This document shows, in pieces, positions 23,980-34,989 of a stretch of 64,000 nucleotides of DNA (position 1 is its first letter; every line of letters starts with the position of its first letter). Position numbers and translations under genes: made by a program. The notes beneath the pieces are model-generated. The model was not told the DNA's origin. It searched no databases and was given only the letters and a program-made list of their open reading frames with translations. The DNA comes from Rhynchosporium graminicola (lineage: Eukaryota > Ascomycota > Leotiomycetes > Helotiales > Ploettnerulaceae): the NCBI GenBank assembly GCA_900074885.1, contig FJUW01000004.1, positions 1,019,784-1,083,783 of the forward strand, written 5' to 3'.

Positions 23980-24949
23980 GAGGTCAAAGCACCTGCCTAT
24001 CTGCATCTGCATCAGCACAAGTAAAGTCCAAGCGAGCGAGCGAGCGAGCATCCTGATGATGTGATGCTTTCGTCAGATCATCGTCGTCCCGTGCTCGTGC
24101 TCGTGCTCGTGGGATGTATCTATTGGATTCGACGGGACGCAGCGGGATGGGCTGAGACATCTATATCTACGGAGCGCTTAAGGTTTATGGGAAGGGCAGG
24201 GCTAGGCGTTTTGAAACGTTGAGGAGTGACGGGTTGAGTTGGTTAGCTGGTGGTACTGTGCCCGAGTATTCGGTTTGGTTTGGTATGGGATGAGACGAGA
24301 TGACTAGGTATATGTGTGTATTCGAAGCTTGTGAAGGAAGGAAGATCTTTGTTTAGGTAGACCGGCTATTCTTTTTTCAACGCCAGAGGTCGGTACCGCG
24401 TCTCTGTAGGCGAAGCAGCGTGTCTGCTGGGTTTGTATTTTGGCGTTTCATCGAGGATTGGTAGGGATTTCGGAATGTTACTTGAATAATTCTCTGTGGT
24501 AACAAAACCCTGTAATATCTTCGCGACTTTGGGATCGAAGTCTGAGATGGTTCGCCACAAGATATTAGAGTCATAAATCTATTGTTCATTTGATGACTTA
24601 ATCAAGGTAAACAGCGCCGGGAACGCATTTGCCCAGCCTCGGTAGCGCATTATCACATATGGAAAGGATGAAATGAGACGACTCTCTGTAGAGATGGCTT
24701 CAGTGGTACTTCATTGTTGATTTATCGTTCATCTAATCACCAAGTACTATCCTAATCTACTCCTATCGCGTTCTCTGTTTTGATCTTCCAAGCAATGAAA
24801 ACAATCGCACAAACAGTATGTCAGTGAGTATGATTGACACAGCCGCGCTGGACAAGTCCTAATACGTGTTTGGCTTGAAGGCTGTGTCTGTCTGCCAGTC
24901 GATTGCACATATTCTTGCGTCATCGTCGTCGTCCTTCTCCAGTTGATCT

Positions 24950-25690
24950 GATTTGATCCGTCTGTTCTAACCTCTCTCCATAGTTTAAGCATAGTACGAT
25001 AGATAGCACGGATGCCCATTTCCAAGCACCAGCCTAGTTAGCACAAGGCTTTCTGGCAGCACTTTCCCAGTCTCCGCCAAACGCTTTTGTATAACGTAGA
25101 TTCGTGCAACGTGATATTGGCCGATTAATGTGTCGATGTGATCTCCGGAGAGCAAGCCGCGCTTTTAGCAAGAAGCTTTGTCAAAACTTGAATCGCCTCT
25201 GCTAACATGTCTAGTTTTGTACCGTCATCATCGGACAAGCTCTGTTGGATCTGGCTTTGCTGTTAGCATCTGTCATGAATTGAAACGAAAAATGGATCGA
25301 AGCACAGTTTGAAAGAGAAACTCTTACCAGCATTATTCCAAGATTTTGGGCAGTTGTCATCCACTCTTTCTCAGCTGTAAACGGAGAGAATTCCATATAT
25401 CGTAAGGCCCTCCGCGGCAATAAGATCGCTTCATCGGTCTTCTCTTGCAGCATCTTCACCTGAGCAAGAAGGGCGTTGGTATGTAATATGAAATGCGCGT
25501 CTGTCTGCTCATCGCATGTCAGACGGCTGCTCTCCAAAATATGAGCAGCGGCCGCAAGATCACCTGTCATGTAATAGAGGTATCCCGGAGCCTTTGAAGT
25601 GTTTTGTAGAGGCAATTTTGGTCCGCTGTTGTTGTCCCAGAGGTCACCGAAGATGGCAAGTACTGGTGGGATCTGGCTATAGTGTTGTTA
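24950..25690 (-). pseudogene. degenerate tetratricopeptide-repeat (TPR) gene
   Basis: On the minus strand a coding-like stretch around 25340-25680 (YLYYMTGDLAAAAHILESS; later ALRYMEFSPFTAEKEW) has helix-turn-helix spacing like TPR. A credible intron (donor GTAAGAG near 25327, acceptor near 25253) joins it to IQQSLSDDDG..., but that frame stops at TAA. The TPR-like segment GDHIDTLIGQYHVARIYVIQ at about 25075-25155 is in another frame, so at least one frameshift is needed. The pattern (GDH-DTL-x(3)-x-A-x-IYV) is the kinesin-light-chain/NB-ARC-type TPR. No start can be assigned. Decay is the simplest reading; an unusual exon set cannot be excluded. Confidence 0.45.
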
Positions 25691-25739
25691 TAATCCTCGC
25701 GATGTCCAAGACCATGATCTCGTCCCCTCTGGCTGGCTT

Positions 25740-26310
25740 CATCGGTCCTTTAGTTTTCTAGAAAGTAGTTTGATCGATAGCAGCTGATGAGAGTACTGAG
25801 CTCTGAGTACTCGTGCAGAGAATTTTTACCAGTGAGAAAGGTCTTGCTATCAAACTCGCTTGCATGTTCCTGCTCGTAAAACATACGAATAGCATAGAGA
25901 TATGTGAACAAAGGCAACCTGAAAATCATATAAACCATGAGGTGTTTTCCATAACTTGGAGCGTCGAGTCGATCGCTGAACAAAGCCAGTTCGAGCAGTC
26001 TCGTATAGTTGGCTATACCTACCTTTCTTCAGGCCTTTCACGGTTTTTATGCGAGGAGCTGAATATACCAGAGAAGATTCATCGCATCGGAGCGGGAGTG
26101 GTAGATTACAACTTCTTCGATCGTGTGTACGTATAAGGTTGTGACATAGACGAAGGACTCATTGGCGAGAAAGGTAAGCTTTACTAGCAGCGTTCGCTGT
26201 TGCAAAGCTCAATGTACCATACTGAACATTGGTAATCATAGCGTCATTTTCCAGCGGTAGATCATACTGAAGTTGTTCGAGGATGTGCTCAGTATCTCCA
26301 TGGAAAGGCG
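25740..26310 (-). pseudogene. degenerate coding remnant, possibly BTB-domain
   Basis: Three coding-like stretches follow each other on the minus strand in different frames: about 26180-26300 (TEHILEQLQYDLPLENDAM), 26045-26180 (ANESFVYVTTLYVHTIEEVV) and 25750-25983 (LFSDRLDAPSYGKHLMVYMI). The last resembles the helical tail of fungal BTB/POZ proteins (LA-x-DRLDAP). I could not find splice sites that join them into one frame, so frameshift decay is likely. It lies directly upstream of the TPR remnant and may or may not belong to the same former gene. Confidence 0.3.
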
Positions 26311-29300
26311 GCTTCCATAAATTGCGTCACAGAACTGTATCCTGCTAGATGTAGCACACTGTTTGTCAAACTGGCGGTGAGAGTTTCAGTATATACCACG
26401 AGGCAATTGTATATTGTGTAGTGAAATTGTATGATGTTATGCCAGAACTTGGTTCCTTGGCTCCGTCTGAGTGGAGATACTAGAGGCAAGTAGCATCAAA
26501 GACGCTTTGATGAACTGCTCACCGTACCTAACGACATGATACTTTTGAAATCAAGAAGAGGCTCCGGCGATTCCTGTCGCATAGTGATCAAATGATCAAA
26601 TGATCAATCCTCTTCCTTGCTTTTGATCAGACTTACAATTTCCTACCTAAGTATTCAGTACACAATACTCAAGGTAATTCGGCTTTTGCAACTGTAAATG
26701 TCGCGTTTCGTACCGAACCGTCCGGCTAAGTTTCCCCTGCTGGTGACTTCCGATCGATGCAGTGGTCGGCTAGTGGATAAACAGACAGGCGCTCCATGGC
26801 GCGTCCGTATGCGAGTCATCATATTTTGGGGTATGGGTGAGGATCAATACAATTCTCCGCTTGCGCATAAATAAAGAAACAGGAATGCCTGCGAACTGCA
26901 TACATAGCATACCATGGCGTGGCAAGACACATGCACATGCAGCTTCTTCCAGCCTGGAGCAGGCTGCGATCTATGCACTGCACGTTCTTCAAAATCAGAT
27001 GTGTCTTGCGGTGAGTGGTGATCCCATGGATAACTGTACGGACACTGCGGGAGCAAGCGGAACTCTGATTGTGAGAAAGAGGTAGGCGGGTGATCGGATC
27101 CCGAGACCTTGGATTTCAAGCTTTCCTCTTCCTTTCCTTGTCTGGAGGAGATTAGAGTCTGAGCTATCAATCGTGGTGTACTAGTGGGCAAGACGATGGG
27201 GATGTGGATGAAGTGGTGCATCTGGCGGTGTATACATGCACAGCCGAGGAAGCAAGGGGGAGGTTCTGATGCGAAGCGAATCATTGTTGTGATTGGGTGT
27301 CGGGGAGGAGAAACTTGGAAGTTACTAGGAAGTGTCGGTCTGCTCGACCAGCGCAGGTACTGCGGCACCAGTGCAGGTACACGTACATTGGACAATTTAG
27401 CTTTTGCGGTAGAGCTAGTAGTTTCTAGATCGCCTTCTGGCATCTGTAAGACTCAGTTGCTGTTGGGTTGAGTATGGGATGTAGATATGCAGGAGGATAT
27501 TAGTGGTAGTAAAGTGGAGAATAGTATGCCACATGTGATCGCGCGACTGGTACGCCTTGCGAGATTGAAGCCAAATCTCAGCCTTTTCTTCCTTTACTAT
27601 TACCACTTTCGGCTTACTGTAAAAGAAAATGGTGATGATAGTGGTTCAGCTGTGGTTGTGGTGCGTTGTTCAGGCGGTGACCAAGGTGAAGTGTCAGCGT
27701 TTCAGCTCTGGGATACAGCATTTATTTGGATGGATGACAGACTAATGAAGGGAACGAGATGAGGCTGCAAGAAACCCTGTTTTATCTGGACTTCCCAGCA
27801 CCAGTCAGAGTCATGACAAATGAAAGCCTGTGAAGATCCAAAAGGAATGAAGAGTGGCGTTTGTACCAAGATTGATGTGTGTTCGGTTCATGCTGCATGA
27901 AGGCTTTCTGCTAGGCAGATCAAGACCGTGCGATTCATGCTCATGGTTACTAGACGGGGTCTCAAAATTCTGGGGAAGCATAATGGTCAACTCAAAGTGT
28001 GGCTCAGTGTTTCGGAAGGGCTTCGATAGGATGAGGGTGACTGCTTTGAGCTAATTATATGATCTATGGTTGCAAAACCTTAATGTGTTTCCCAAACCAA
28101 CCATGGATATATTGGAAACAGTCTTCATCCGTAAGATGGGAGTGCTTTCATAGACATGGCTGATATGGCGGGGATGGCAGATGGGCCCGCCTAGTTCCCG
28201 GAGGAATAAATTTGATACAGAACGATGTTTCTCTGAATCACTACTTCAAATACTAAGACCCAGTCTCAGTCTTGTAATCGTGTCTTAGGGAAGTCAATCT
28301 TCAAGCGGTAGTTGTTGCAGATAATGTGTTGCGTAATCCCATGAAGGGTTACTTCCTTCTAATCCATACCCCGGAAAAGGCATTCTATCTTTATGTCTGG
28401 TCCGAAACTCCAAAAGGCATGACTGACGTCTTTGACAGCCGTATAGAGTCTCGAACCAAACCTTCCTTCGATTTTCTACCAGGCATGCTTCCCAGGTTAT
28501 GCGATGAGAGGTGTCAATGATGCTATGCACGTTTGATGTCTGTGTGAAAGAAACGGATCATAGTAGATCGTATTTATGACTCTCATGAAATTCGATCGTG
28601 ATGTCAACAAGAAGGACTTCTTGATCCTAAGTCTTGATTAAGAGGAGGGGTAACTGCGTCTTCGGCAGCTTCACGTTTCTAGTCATGTCTCGGAAGATTT
28701 TTCTGCAAGTATCTATTGATTGTCTGTCAGGGTAGCTCGGATAGGCTCCACTCACCCGCCTGCACGCGTTGCGTACCTGTAATGTACTGTACGGCTGCGT
28801 TGCCCTGAACGATACTTCCGTACATACGATGTTCAGGTTAGCTAGGAGACGATCGATCATAGGTAAGAATTGGGGCAAATGATCACTGCCGACTGCGATC
28901 ATCGCGAGGAGCAATGAACTTTGCGACAGCTACCGACTTCACTGCGTAAAAGAATGATATTACGGAGTACAGTATAATACCCCTTGTAAGGTCCAGACTT
29001 GAGGAAAACAATTAAGATTTGGTCTGTGTTTGAAGTGAACGAATCCCCATGGCGATCACACCTCATGGCCAGTCATGGACCCTTCATGGACCCATGGTGC
29101 CATCTGACGCCGAATCATTTTCGCTTACTTTTACAGTATGAAGTTAATACCGTAATATTCGGGTTAATCGCCGTGGATCGAACGTTTCGAGTGAAATCCA
29201 ATCCCCGTAAATTAAGAGAGGGGGTTTGATACAGTCGTATCCACTCCGGACCACGAGCTGTCAAATAATCCGCGCCAGCTACTGTAGAGAAATGTCTGCG

Positions 29301-29792
29301 GGGGAAACCCTTGCTTGCACATCCTGAGATCCTAACCTAAGCCAGTGGCTGTGGCTGAAGGCGAGGTGGTGGTTTTCTTCACCGCTGTATTCTAGCCAGC
29401 AGCTACTGTAGAGTAGTCGCTCGATTGACCTGTTACTGAGGTGAGGTACTGCACGTTTGGTACTGGACCCGGACACTACCGGTACTTGGACCTGACTTCC
29501 AATCTACTATTCTTCGTACTGTACTAGAATAGATACCTACTCGAGTTCCAGTACTAGATTAGAATGCCGCAAAGTGCGGTTACAATACGCCAATCCCGCT
29601 TGCCACTCACTTATCGGCCTCATGGCATGATCGCAGGTCATGACTTGTGCTCTACAGGCCAGTGCTCAACTCATTTCCTTTTGCCTGTCATGATATTGTA
29701 TAGTAGGTAGGACATGGCAATTGACAAATGGTCCTGGTGACTTGTCAAGGCGCACCCTCCACCAGTTCCCCCATGATAGCATCACCTACCTA

Positions 29793-29849
29793 GGTATGTA
29801 TGTATGTATGTTGCATGTATGTATGTATGTATGTATGTATCCATGTATC
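29793..29849. repeat. GTAT tetranucleotide microsatellite
   Basis: Tandem GTAT units interrupted once by GTTGCAT. Confidence 0.9.
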
Positions 29850-30059
29850 TATGGTCAAAATCGGACGAGAATAATGCAAAGATGCATACTCTTCCCTCTT
29901 CCATCCAGTTGCCCCTGCTTTGGGCAGAATTGCTGGCTGACAGCTGATTATTGCTGAGCTGAGTGATCGTGGCCACGCCTATTCCAATGCTTCGCATGAT
30001 CGCACCAACCTGTACGGATGGCAGGAGGTCCGATGACACTTCTAAAGCCTCTTGCTCTC

Positions 30060-30221
30060 TCTCCTCCTCTCCCCCTCTAATCCTCTCATCCTCTCATCCT
30101 CTCATCCTCTCATCCTCTCCTCCTCTCCTCCTCTCCCCCTCTAATCCTCTCATCCTCTCATCCTCTCCTCCTCTCCTCCTCTCCTCCTCTCCCCCTCCCC
30201 TCCTCCCCTCCTCCCCTCACA
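30060..30221. repeat. pyrimidine-rich CTCATCCT/CTCCTCCT minisatellite
   Basis: About twenty 8-bp units mostly reading CTCATCCT, CTCCTCCT or CCCCTCTAAT variants, all pyrimidine-rich on the plus strand. Two blocks of the same unit order (…CTAATCCTCTCATCCT…) repeat, pointing to a longer duplicated period. Confidence 0.85.
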
Positions 30222-30370
30222 AGCAACGCTCGAGCCCCTGGCTAGACTTTAGTCTCCGAACGAAACGCCTCCACAGCCAATCGATCTGATTCTGACTTTC
30301 TGCAAGTGCCCATGGCCCAACTCGGAGCTCCCCTGCTTCCCGTCATGGGTCTGCGTCTCTTACTCGGCCA

Positions 30371-30426
30371 GCCATGATCCATGATCCATGATCCATCAGC
30401 CATAAACCATCATCCATTATCCATGA
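30371..30426. repeat. CCATGAT-type heptamer repeat
   Basis: Imperfect tandem copies of CCATGAT, decaying to CCATCAG, CCATAAA and CCATTAT on the right. Confidence 0.75.
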
Positions 30427-31294
30427 CACCGCTCTCTCGGCTCTGTCCTCCAGTTGTTTAGAGCTGCCCTCGCTGCCGCACCTCGTGAGCTAGTTCTCTT
30501 ACTGCAAGCACACAGACCCTACTGTAGGCCTCCCTCCCTCTAAATCCTATCTATCTTCGGATAACGTGCTCGAAGTTGAGATAGCAGTGGACCGTTATCC
30601 TTGCTACACGCGGGATGACATGGGGGTCGGTGGCCAAGTCAAGGAAGTAAGTGCCGTGCGGGCATCTTTATATTAGATGTGGTTGCCAGCCAGTTTTTGC
30701 TGTTGATATTTGTGCGCCTTCGACGTCGTCGGGTCATCTCTGTGTACTTTACTGAATTGATTGATTGATCAATTGATCGATTCATCACCCAGTACTAAGC
30801 CTTCTTATACACTCCCTACAGACCTTCTTCTAGCTTTCTCAGAACTTGGTCTTTCATATTTTGGGATTTGGTTGCTTCCTTTCTTCGCCAGTGCACCATA
30901 CATCGACTAGGACACAGCAATTTGTTGAAGCGCTATAACTGGAATCCCTTGGTCCATTGGAGTAACAGAATTATCGGATCAACCTTTCTAGCATGTGTCT
31001 CAAGCCTATCACTCGTTGTTCGAGGTGATCAAACGCCTTTTTCGATAACAAACACATTTCCATCAGCCGGAGTAGAAACTAGGAATTTTTCTAGGAATTG
31101 GCATTCGGCTTCTTCTACAAATATCATTAGCGCTTCAGTCTTCGAGTCCTTCGACTTCAGTATCGTCGCCTGAAGCATCTACAACAGTTTTAATTAAGAT
31201 ATTCTTATATATCACATCCACAAATTCCATCAATACCTCTTCGATTCGAGCAACAACGACGTCCGATTCAGTTCGGCAGGTATCAACACTACCA

Positions 31295-32062
31295 ATGTCT
31301 GCCTCTTCCGCCCCACCCGGAGACAAGTTTTCCTCCCCCAGCACTCTGGTCATCGTTCTGGCTGTCGTCCTTGGTGCTATCGGCCTCATTCTGATAGGAT
31401 CTCTCATATTTCTCATGTGCCGCTATAGAAGAGGACAACTGCCCTTCACAAATCGAGGAGCCTCCCCAATAAACGACGATGAAATTGCCTCATGGAGGAC
31501 GACGGGTCAGAAGCAGAAGCTCACCATACCGTCACCTACCTACCAACCTCCAGTTCGGGAAGTTGCAGATGTTCACGTGAGGCCATCTGGATGGACATGG
31601 GCCGTATCGCCATCATCGATACGCACAATCTCATGCATCACTGATCCTCAACTCCAGGCGCAAGCACCAAACGCTCGGGCTGGCCTTACAGATGAAGTCA
31701 TTCCTGGTGCGGAACCATTCCTCCCACAGCCCAAGCGACAGAGCTCGCGGCTAGCAAAAGTACCCCCTGGACATTATAGGACGAAAAGTAGGAGGAGTAG
31801 CATGAGTGCTAGAAGCATATGGAGTCCAGACCGGACCAGCAACGATTACATCTATCGGGAACAACCTCACACCACCTGGTATGCTGTCGACGGCGCGGCT
31901 ACCCCCAGTAGTCACTTCAGGACAGAGCACAGCTCCAGCTCACCAGGAACATCTTCATACGAAGAGTATATCTCTGGAGGATTATCGCCCCGCCCCGAAA
32001 GACGGGCAAGGGCGTGGGAGCAGGAAGTTCAAAGGGAAGATATAGGGAGAGCTATTGCATAG
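31295..32062 (+). CDS. single-pass membrane protein, fungal, function unknown
   Basis: From the ATG at 31295 the frame gives 255 residues: a short Ser/Pro/Thr-rich outside part, one strong transmembrane segment at about 18-41 (TLVIVLAVVLGAIGLILIG...) ending in CRYRRG, then a disordered Ser/Arg/Pro-rich cytoplasmic tail of about 210 residues. The same frame is open upstream to a TAG at 31073 and encodes Ser/Thr-rich sequence (SSSPSTSVSSPEASTT), so the true protein may begin further up in another exon with a signal peptide that I could not place. The layout resembles WSC/Mid2-like wall sensors or other Ser/Thr-rich type I proteins, but no diagnostic domain is visible. Confidence 0.6.
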   Translation: MSASSAPPGDKFSSPSTLVIVLAVVLGAIGLILIGSLIFLMCRYRRGQLPFTNRGASPINDDEIASWRTTGQKQKLTIPSPTYQPPVREVADVHVRPSGWTWAVSPSSIRTISCITDPQLQAQAPNARAGLTDEVIPGAEPFLPQPKRQSSRLAKVPPGHYRTKSRRSSMSARSIWSPDRTSNDYIYREQPHTTWYAVDGAATPSSHFRTEHSSSSPGTSSYEEYISGGLSPRPERRARAWEQEVQREDIGRAIA

Positions 32063-33122
32063 TCATCTCCATTTAGCGAGATTAGAGTTCTGCAGGGCGA
32101 GAAACACCACATCACATCATTTCATTCAATCTTCATCAACTACCACACGGATTTCAGCGATACCACTTAAATTTTACGACTTTTTTTTCGATTTTTGGCG
32201 CACTGCGCAATAGGGTTGGCGTTTGGAGAGCCGGGCTTCGACCTGAACGGGGGGTGGGGTGGGCATCTTGGGATGGGTTGGTATACTACTGCTGTACATA
32301 TAGCCAGCGACGCTTATACGTCCATTGATTTAGATTATGTCTATCTTAAATGAACATACATAGTAGATTTAAATACATGTGTTGTAAATTCATCCTACCT
32401 TTGCAAGGCTCTAAGCGAGTCGTTTAGCGAATGCCGAGAAGACAAGAAATAATCCAGCAGCAGCCAACAATATCCTGGTTCTCAAAAAAGTTTAGTTGGC
32501 TTCATAAGAGTCTTTCCCAGCATCTCTGCTATTCCAGATGAATTGCGATAGCGAACAATGTCAAAGGACTGATACTACCTGCGAAGCTCGTGCGTGACAG
32601 ATGTTGTATATTCTCAGCTTTGCCATGCTGCCAGTGCGTCACCTCCTGCGATCCTCGTCGCCTTACCAAAAAGCTTCCTCAGCAATCGCGCGTGTGAATA
32701 AGCATACTTCGAGCCTCGTTTAATATTACCGTGCTGGTGATAAAAAATGGCATGGGTCATCATCAACCGTTGAACAAGCGCTCGTTCCCCTCATCCTTCG
32801 GCAATTTCGACCTCTTACTTTCTTACCTGACTGCAAGTAAGAAACGCGAAGTGTCCGATTTTCACCGATTGTCATCTAGCTATCTCGTAATAATTAAAGG
32901 TGGACCCCTTCACTCGCTGCGGAAGTTTCATTTTCCCTTGCTCCCGAATGGTGGTTGATGTTTACTAGCACTTGGGTAGCTCGCTTATGTGAAGCTCCAC
33001 TACTAAGCATTTTTAGAGCTGCTCACGCCGTTTATTTAGTTATCCAATGATAATATTGATATAAGCATTGCTTTCAATGTCGCCACATGGGAGACTAGCT
33101 TGCAATTCGCGCGCTTCTTGAC
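32063..33122. other. intergenic region, no gene recognised
   Basis: No supported gene; probably the 3' UTR of the membrane-protein gene on the left and unassigned sequence on the right. Confidence 0.45.
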
Positions 33123-33648
33123 ATGGCGGCACGACATCTCGTTGCGAATATGGACGGCCTCGTCCGTGACCAGGCTAAGGAGCTCATCGGATCTTACGTC
33201 AACACTTCGGACAATGATTTAATCCTTACGCTGGCATTAGACAACGGCACGCCCTAGTATCAAAAAATCCGAATAGTCGACAAGTGAAACGTCCTTCGTC
33301 GATATTTGATCCATAGTGAAGGATTACTCGAGCGTTGATGCTAGGATCTATCCCGTGAGAGAATATAATCGTTGCCAGATTAGCTTCCATGATATCCTCC
33401 CCGAGCCCGCCCTCAGGAGGAGACTAGGAACTCCAGTCTTCGTGTGAAACTTGGTTCGCTTGGGCGGGTGGAGATATGCTGATCTACTAGTCGATGAAAT
33501 CGCGTTCGAATTCGACGAAGCTGGAAATGTCATGGCGTTGAAGATTCCGAGGCTGAGACAGAATCAAGTTTTGAGTAGAATAGAGCAGATTTATGAATTG
33601 AGTTTTCGATTTCACAATGCAGAGATGGGTACTTCACTGGATGTCTGA
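33123..33648 (+). pseudogene. broken small gene, product not recognised
   Basis: ATG at 33123 opens a coding-like 44-codon frame (MAARHLVANMDGLVRDQAKE...) ending in TAG. Further on, from about 33320, a second frame reads on for over 100 codons to TGA at 33646-33648 (…ARIYPVREYNRCQISFHDIL…, WRYADLLVDEIAFEFDEAGN) with one internal TGA at about 33448. Both parts have normal amino-acid balance, unlike the AT-rich flanks. I could not find an intron that removes the internal stop. No family recognised. It could be a recently inactivated gene, a sequencing error, or a gene with an exon structure I missed. Confidence 0.4.
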
Positions 33649-34037
33649 AAAGTATAATAGAAATATACTACTCGTTTTGTTTACAATGTCGATAATCAAG
33701 CGATTGGTCCACAGCGTGTGGAAGCAAAAAATAACTCAAAAGAGCAAAGGAAAAGAACATGTTGGAGCGAATATAGATCGTCCCTCGAGGGATTCTGAGC
33801 GTTAATGACAGTAGTAGAATAAATGGGTTATTATACTATATATTTATGCATTGTATGAAAGATCTCTTTGACAGCTTATATATTATCCTCTTCAATTATA
33901 TCGTCACGTGCAAACACGGTCGCGAAGCACTGTACGCGGTTCACCGCTTTCAAATTATGCTAACTGATCTCGACTTTCCACCAACCTTCGATATATCGCC
34001 TTTTTGGAACATTGCCTCTTTGCTCCAGGCAAGCAGA

Positions 34038-34989
34038 ATGCCTCCAAGAAAGACCGACGCCTCGAAAGTGGCTACAGCAGATGAGGCTACGCCTGGAAAA
34101 GAACAGGTAGGAGTGAGAGACGGCATTAATATTGAGGTTAGTACCCCTCCTAAGCTTAATTCAAGATCATCTTACTTGAGCAATTGGCGGGTGCCGGAGT
34201 GTTGGTGAGAAACCAATGATTGGGAATAGGAGGAATCTAGGGAATCACTGCTAATGCAAACCAGGACCTCAACCTACCAAAGAGTATAGTGACGAGATTG
34301 GCAAAGGGCGTTCTACCACCAAACACACAGGTTCAGGGAAATGCTATGATAGCTACGACGAAAAGCGCAACAGTATTCGTCAATTACCTAGCTTCACAGT
34401 TCGTCCTCTTACCCACCTATTACTCCTACAGCGACCTAATCAGTGATCCCTTACAGCGCAAATGAACACGCCTCAGCCGCTAACAGGAAAACGATCGCGC
34501 CACAGGACGTCTTCAACGCATTAGAAGATCTCGAGTTCCCAGATTTCAGAAATAGGCTAGAGGCCGAGCTCGCAAGTACGTGAGCCTTGTACCATAATGA
34601 GAGGGAGGGAAGCTGCTAACCTATACCCAGGATTCAATGAAGTACAGACCGATAAGAGGAACGCATATCGCAGTAAAGTCGCGAACAAATCCGCGGGATC
34701 AGCAGACCAAGCCGAAGACGATGTACAGGGAGATAAAGCTGGGCAGCCTGCTGCAAAGAAAGCTAGGTTAGATGGCGAGGAGGGCGCGAATGGAGACAGG
34801 GAGGCGGAGGCAGATGTGGATGCGGATGAGACGCTTGATGCGGACCAGACAGAGGATGATGATGATGTACCAGATGATGAGGACGAGGACGCAAATGATG
34901 AGCAGATCGAAGCGGATGAGCAAATGGAAGAGGCGGAGCTGAAAGAGGTGGAGGACGAGGCGCTTGATAATGGCGAAGATAGCGATTGA
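34038..34989 (+). CDS. dpb4: DNA polymerase epsilon subunit D (Dpb4), histone-fold protein
   Basis: Histone-fold subunit shared by DNA polymerase epsilon (with Dpb3) and by ISW2/CHRAC-type remodelers. Four exons: 34038-34136, 34265-34398, 34457-34575 and 34631-34989, spliced to 236 residues; donors GTTAGT, GTTCGT, GTACGT, acceptors CAG. The NF-YB-like fold spans about residues 31-118: NIEDLNLPKSIVTRLAKG, then NAMIATTKSATVFVNYLASHA, then RKTIAPQDVFNALEDLEF. The exon joins are supported because each restores this fold without a gap. The C-terminal half (from about 150) is Asp/Glu-rich, usual for fungal Dpb4. Confidence 0.93.

Larger units (their letters stand above)
22777..24940. other. gene-poor region rich in simple repeats
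   Basis: No supported gene. It contains an ATTAC/ATTGC pentanucleotide array, a TGTCAC/TGTCCC minisatellite, pyrimidine-rich tracts and a run of GCGA/GTGCTC repeats (24024-24112). A 64-codon minus-strand frame at 24366-24560 reads like protein but has no recognisable match. Confidence 0.5.
26500..30860. other. long gene-poor region with satellites
   Basis: No supported gene in over 4 kb. Minus-strand frames at 28627-28914 and 28294-28530 look faintly protein-like but have no recognisable motif. A 199-codon frame at 26844-27443 (minus) is compositionally odd, mostly Pro/Ser/Cys, and I do not accept it. The right half contains GTAT, CTCATCCT and CCATGAT arrays. Confidence 0.45.

Noticed and set aside
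26844..27443. 199-codon minus-strand open frame
   Set aside because: Biased Pro/Ser/Cys/His content, no domain, no splice context; likely chance in a repeat-rich interval.
23600..30430. CRISPR-like repeat arrays
   Set aside because: Units are contiguous microsatellites without spacers, in a fungal nuclear genome.
30868..31173. Open frame just upstream of the single-pass membrane protein as its first exon
   Set aside because: It begins at TTG, has no in-frame ATG, and I found no convincing splice joining it to the downstream frame.
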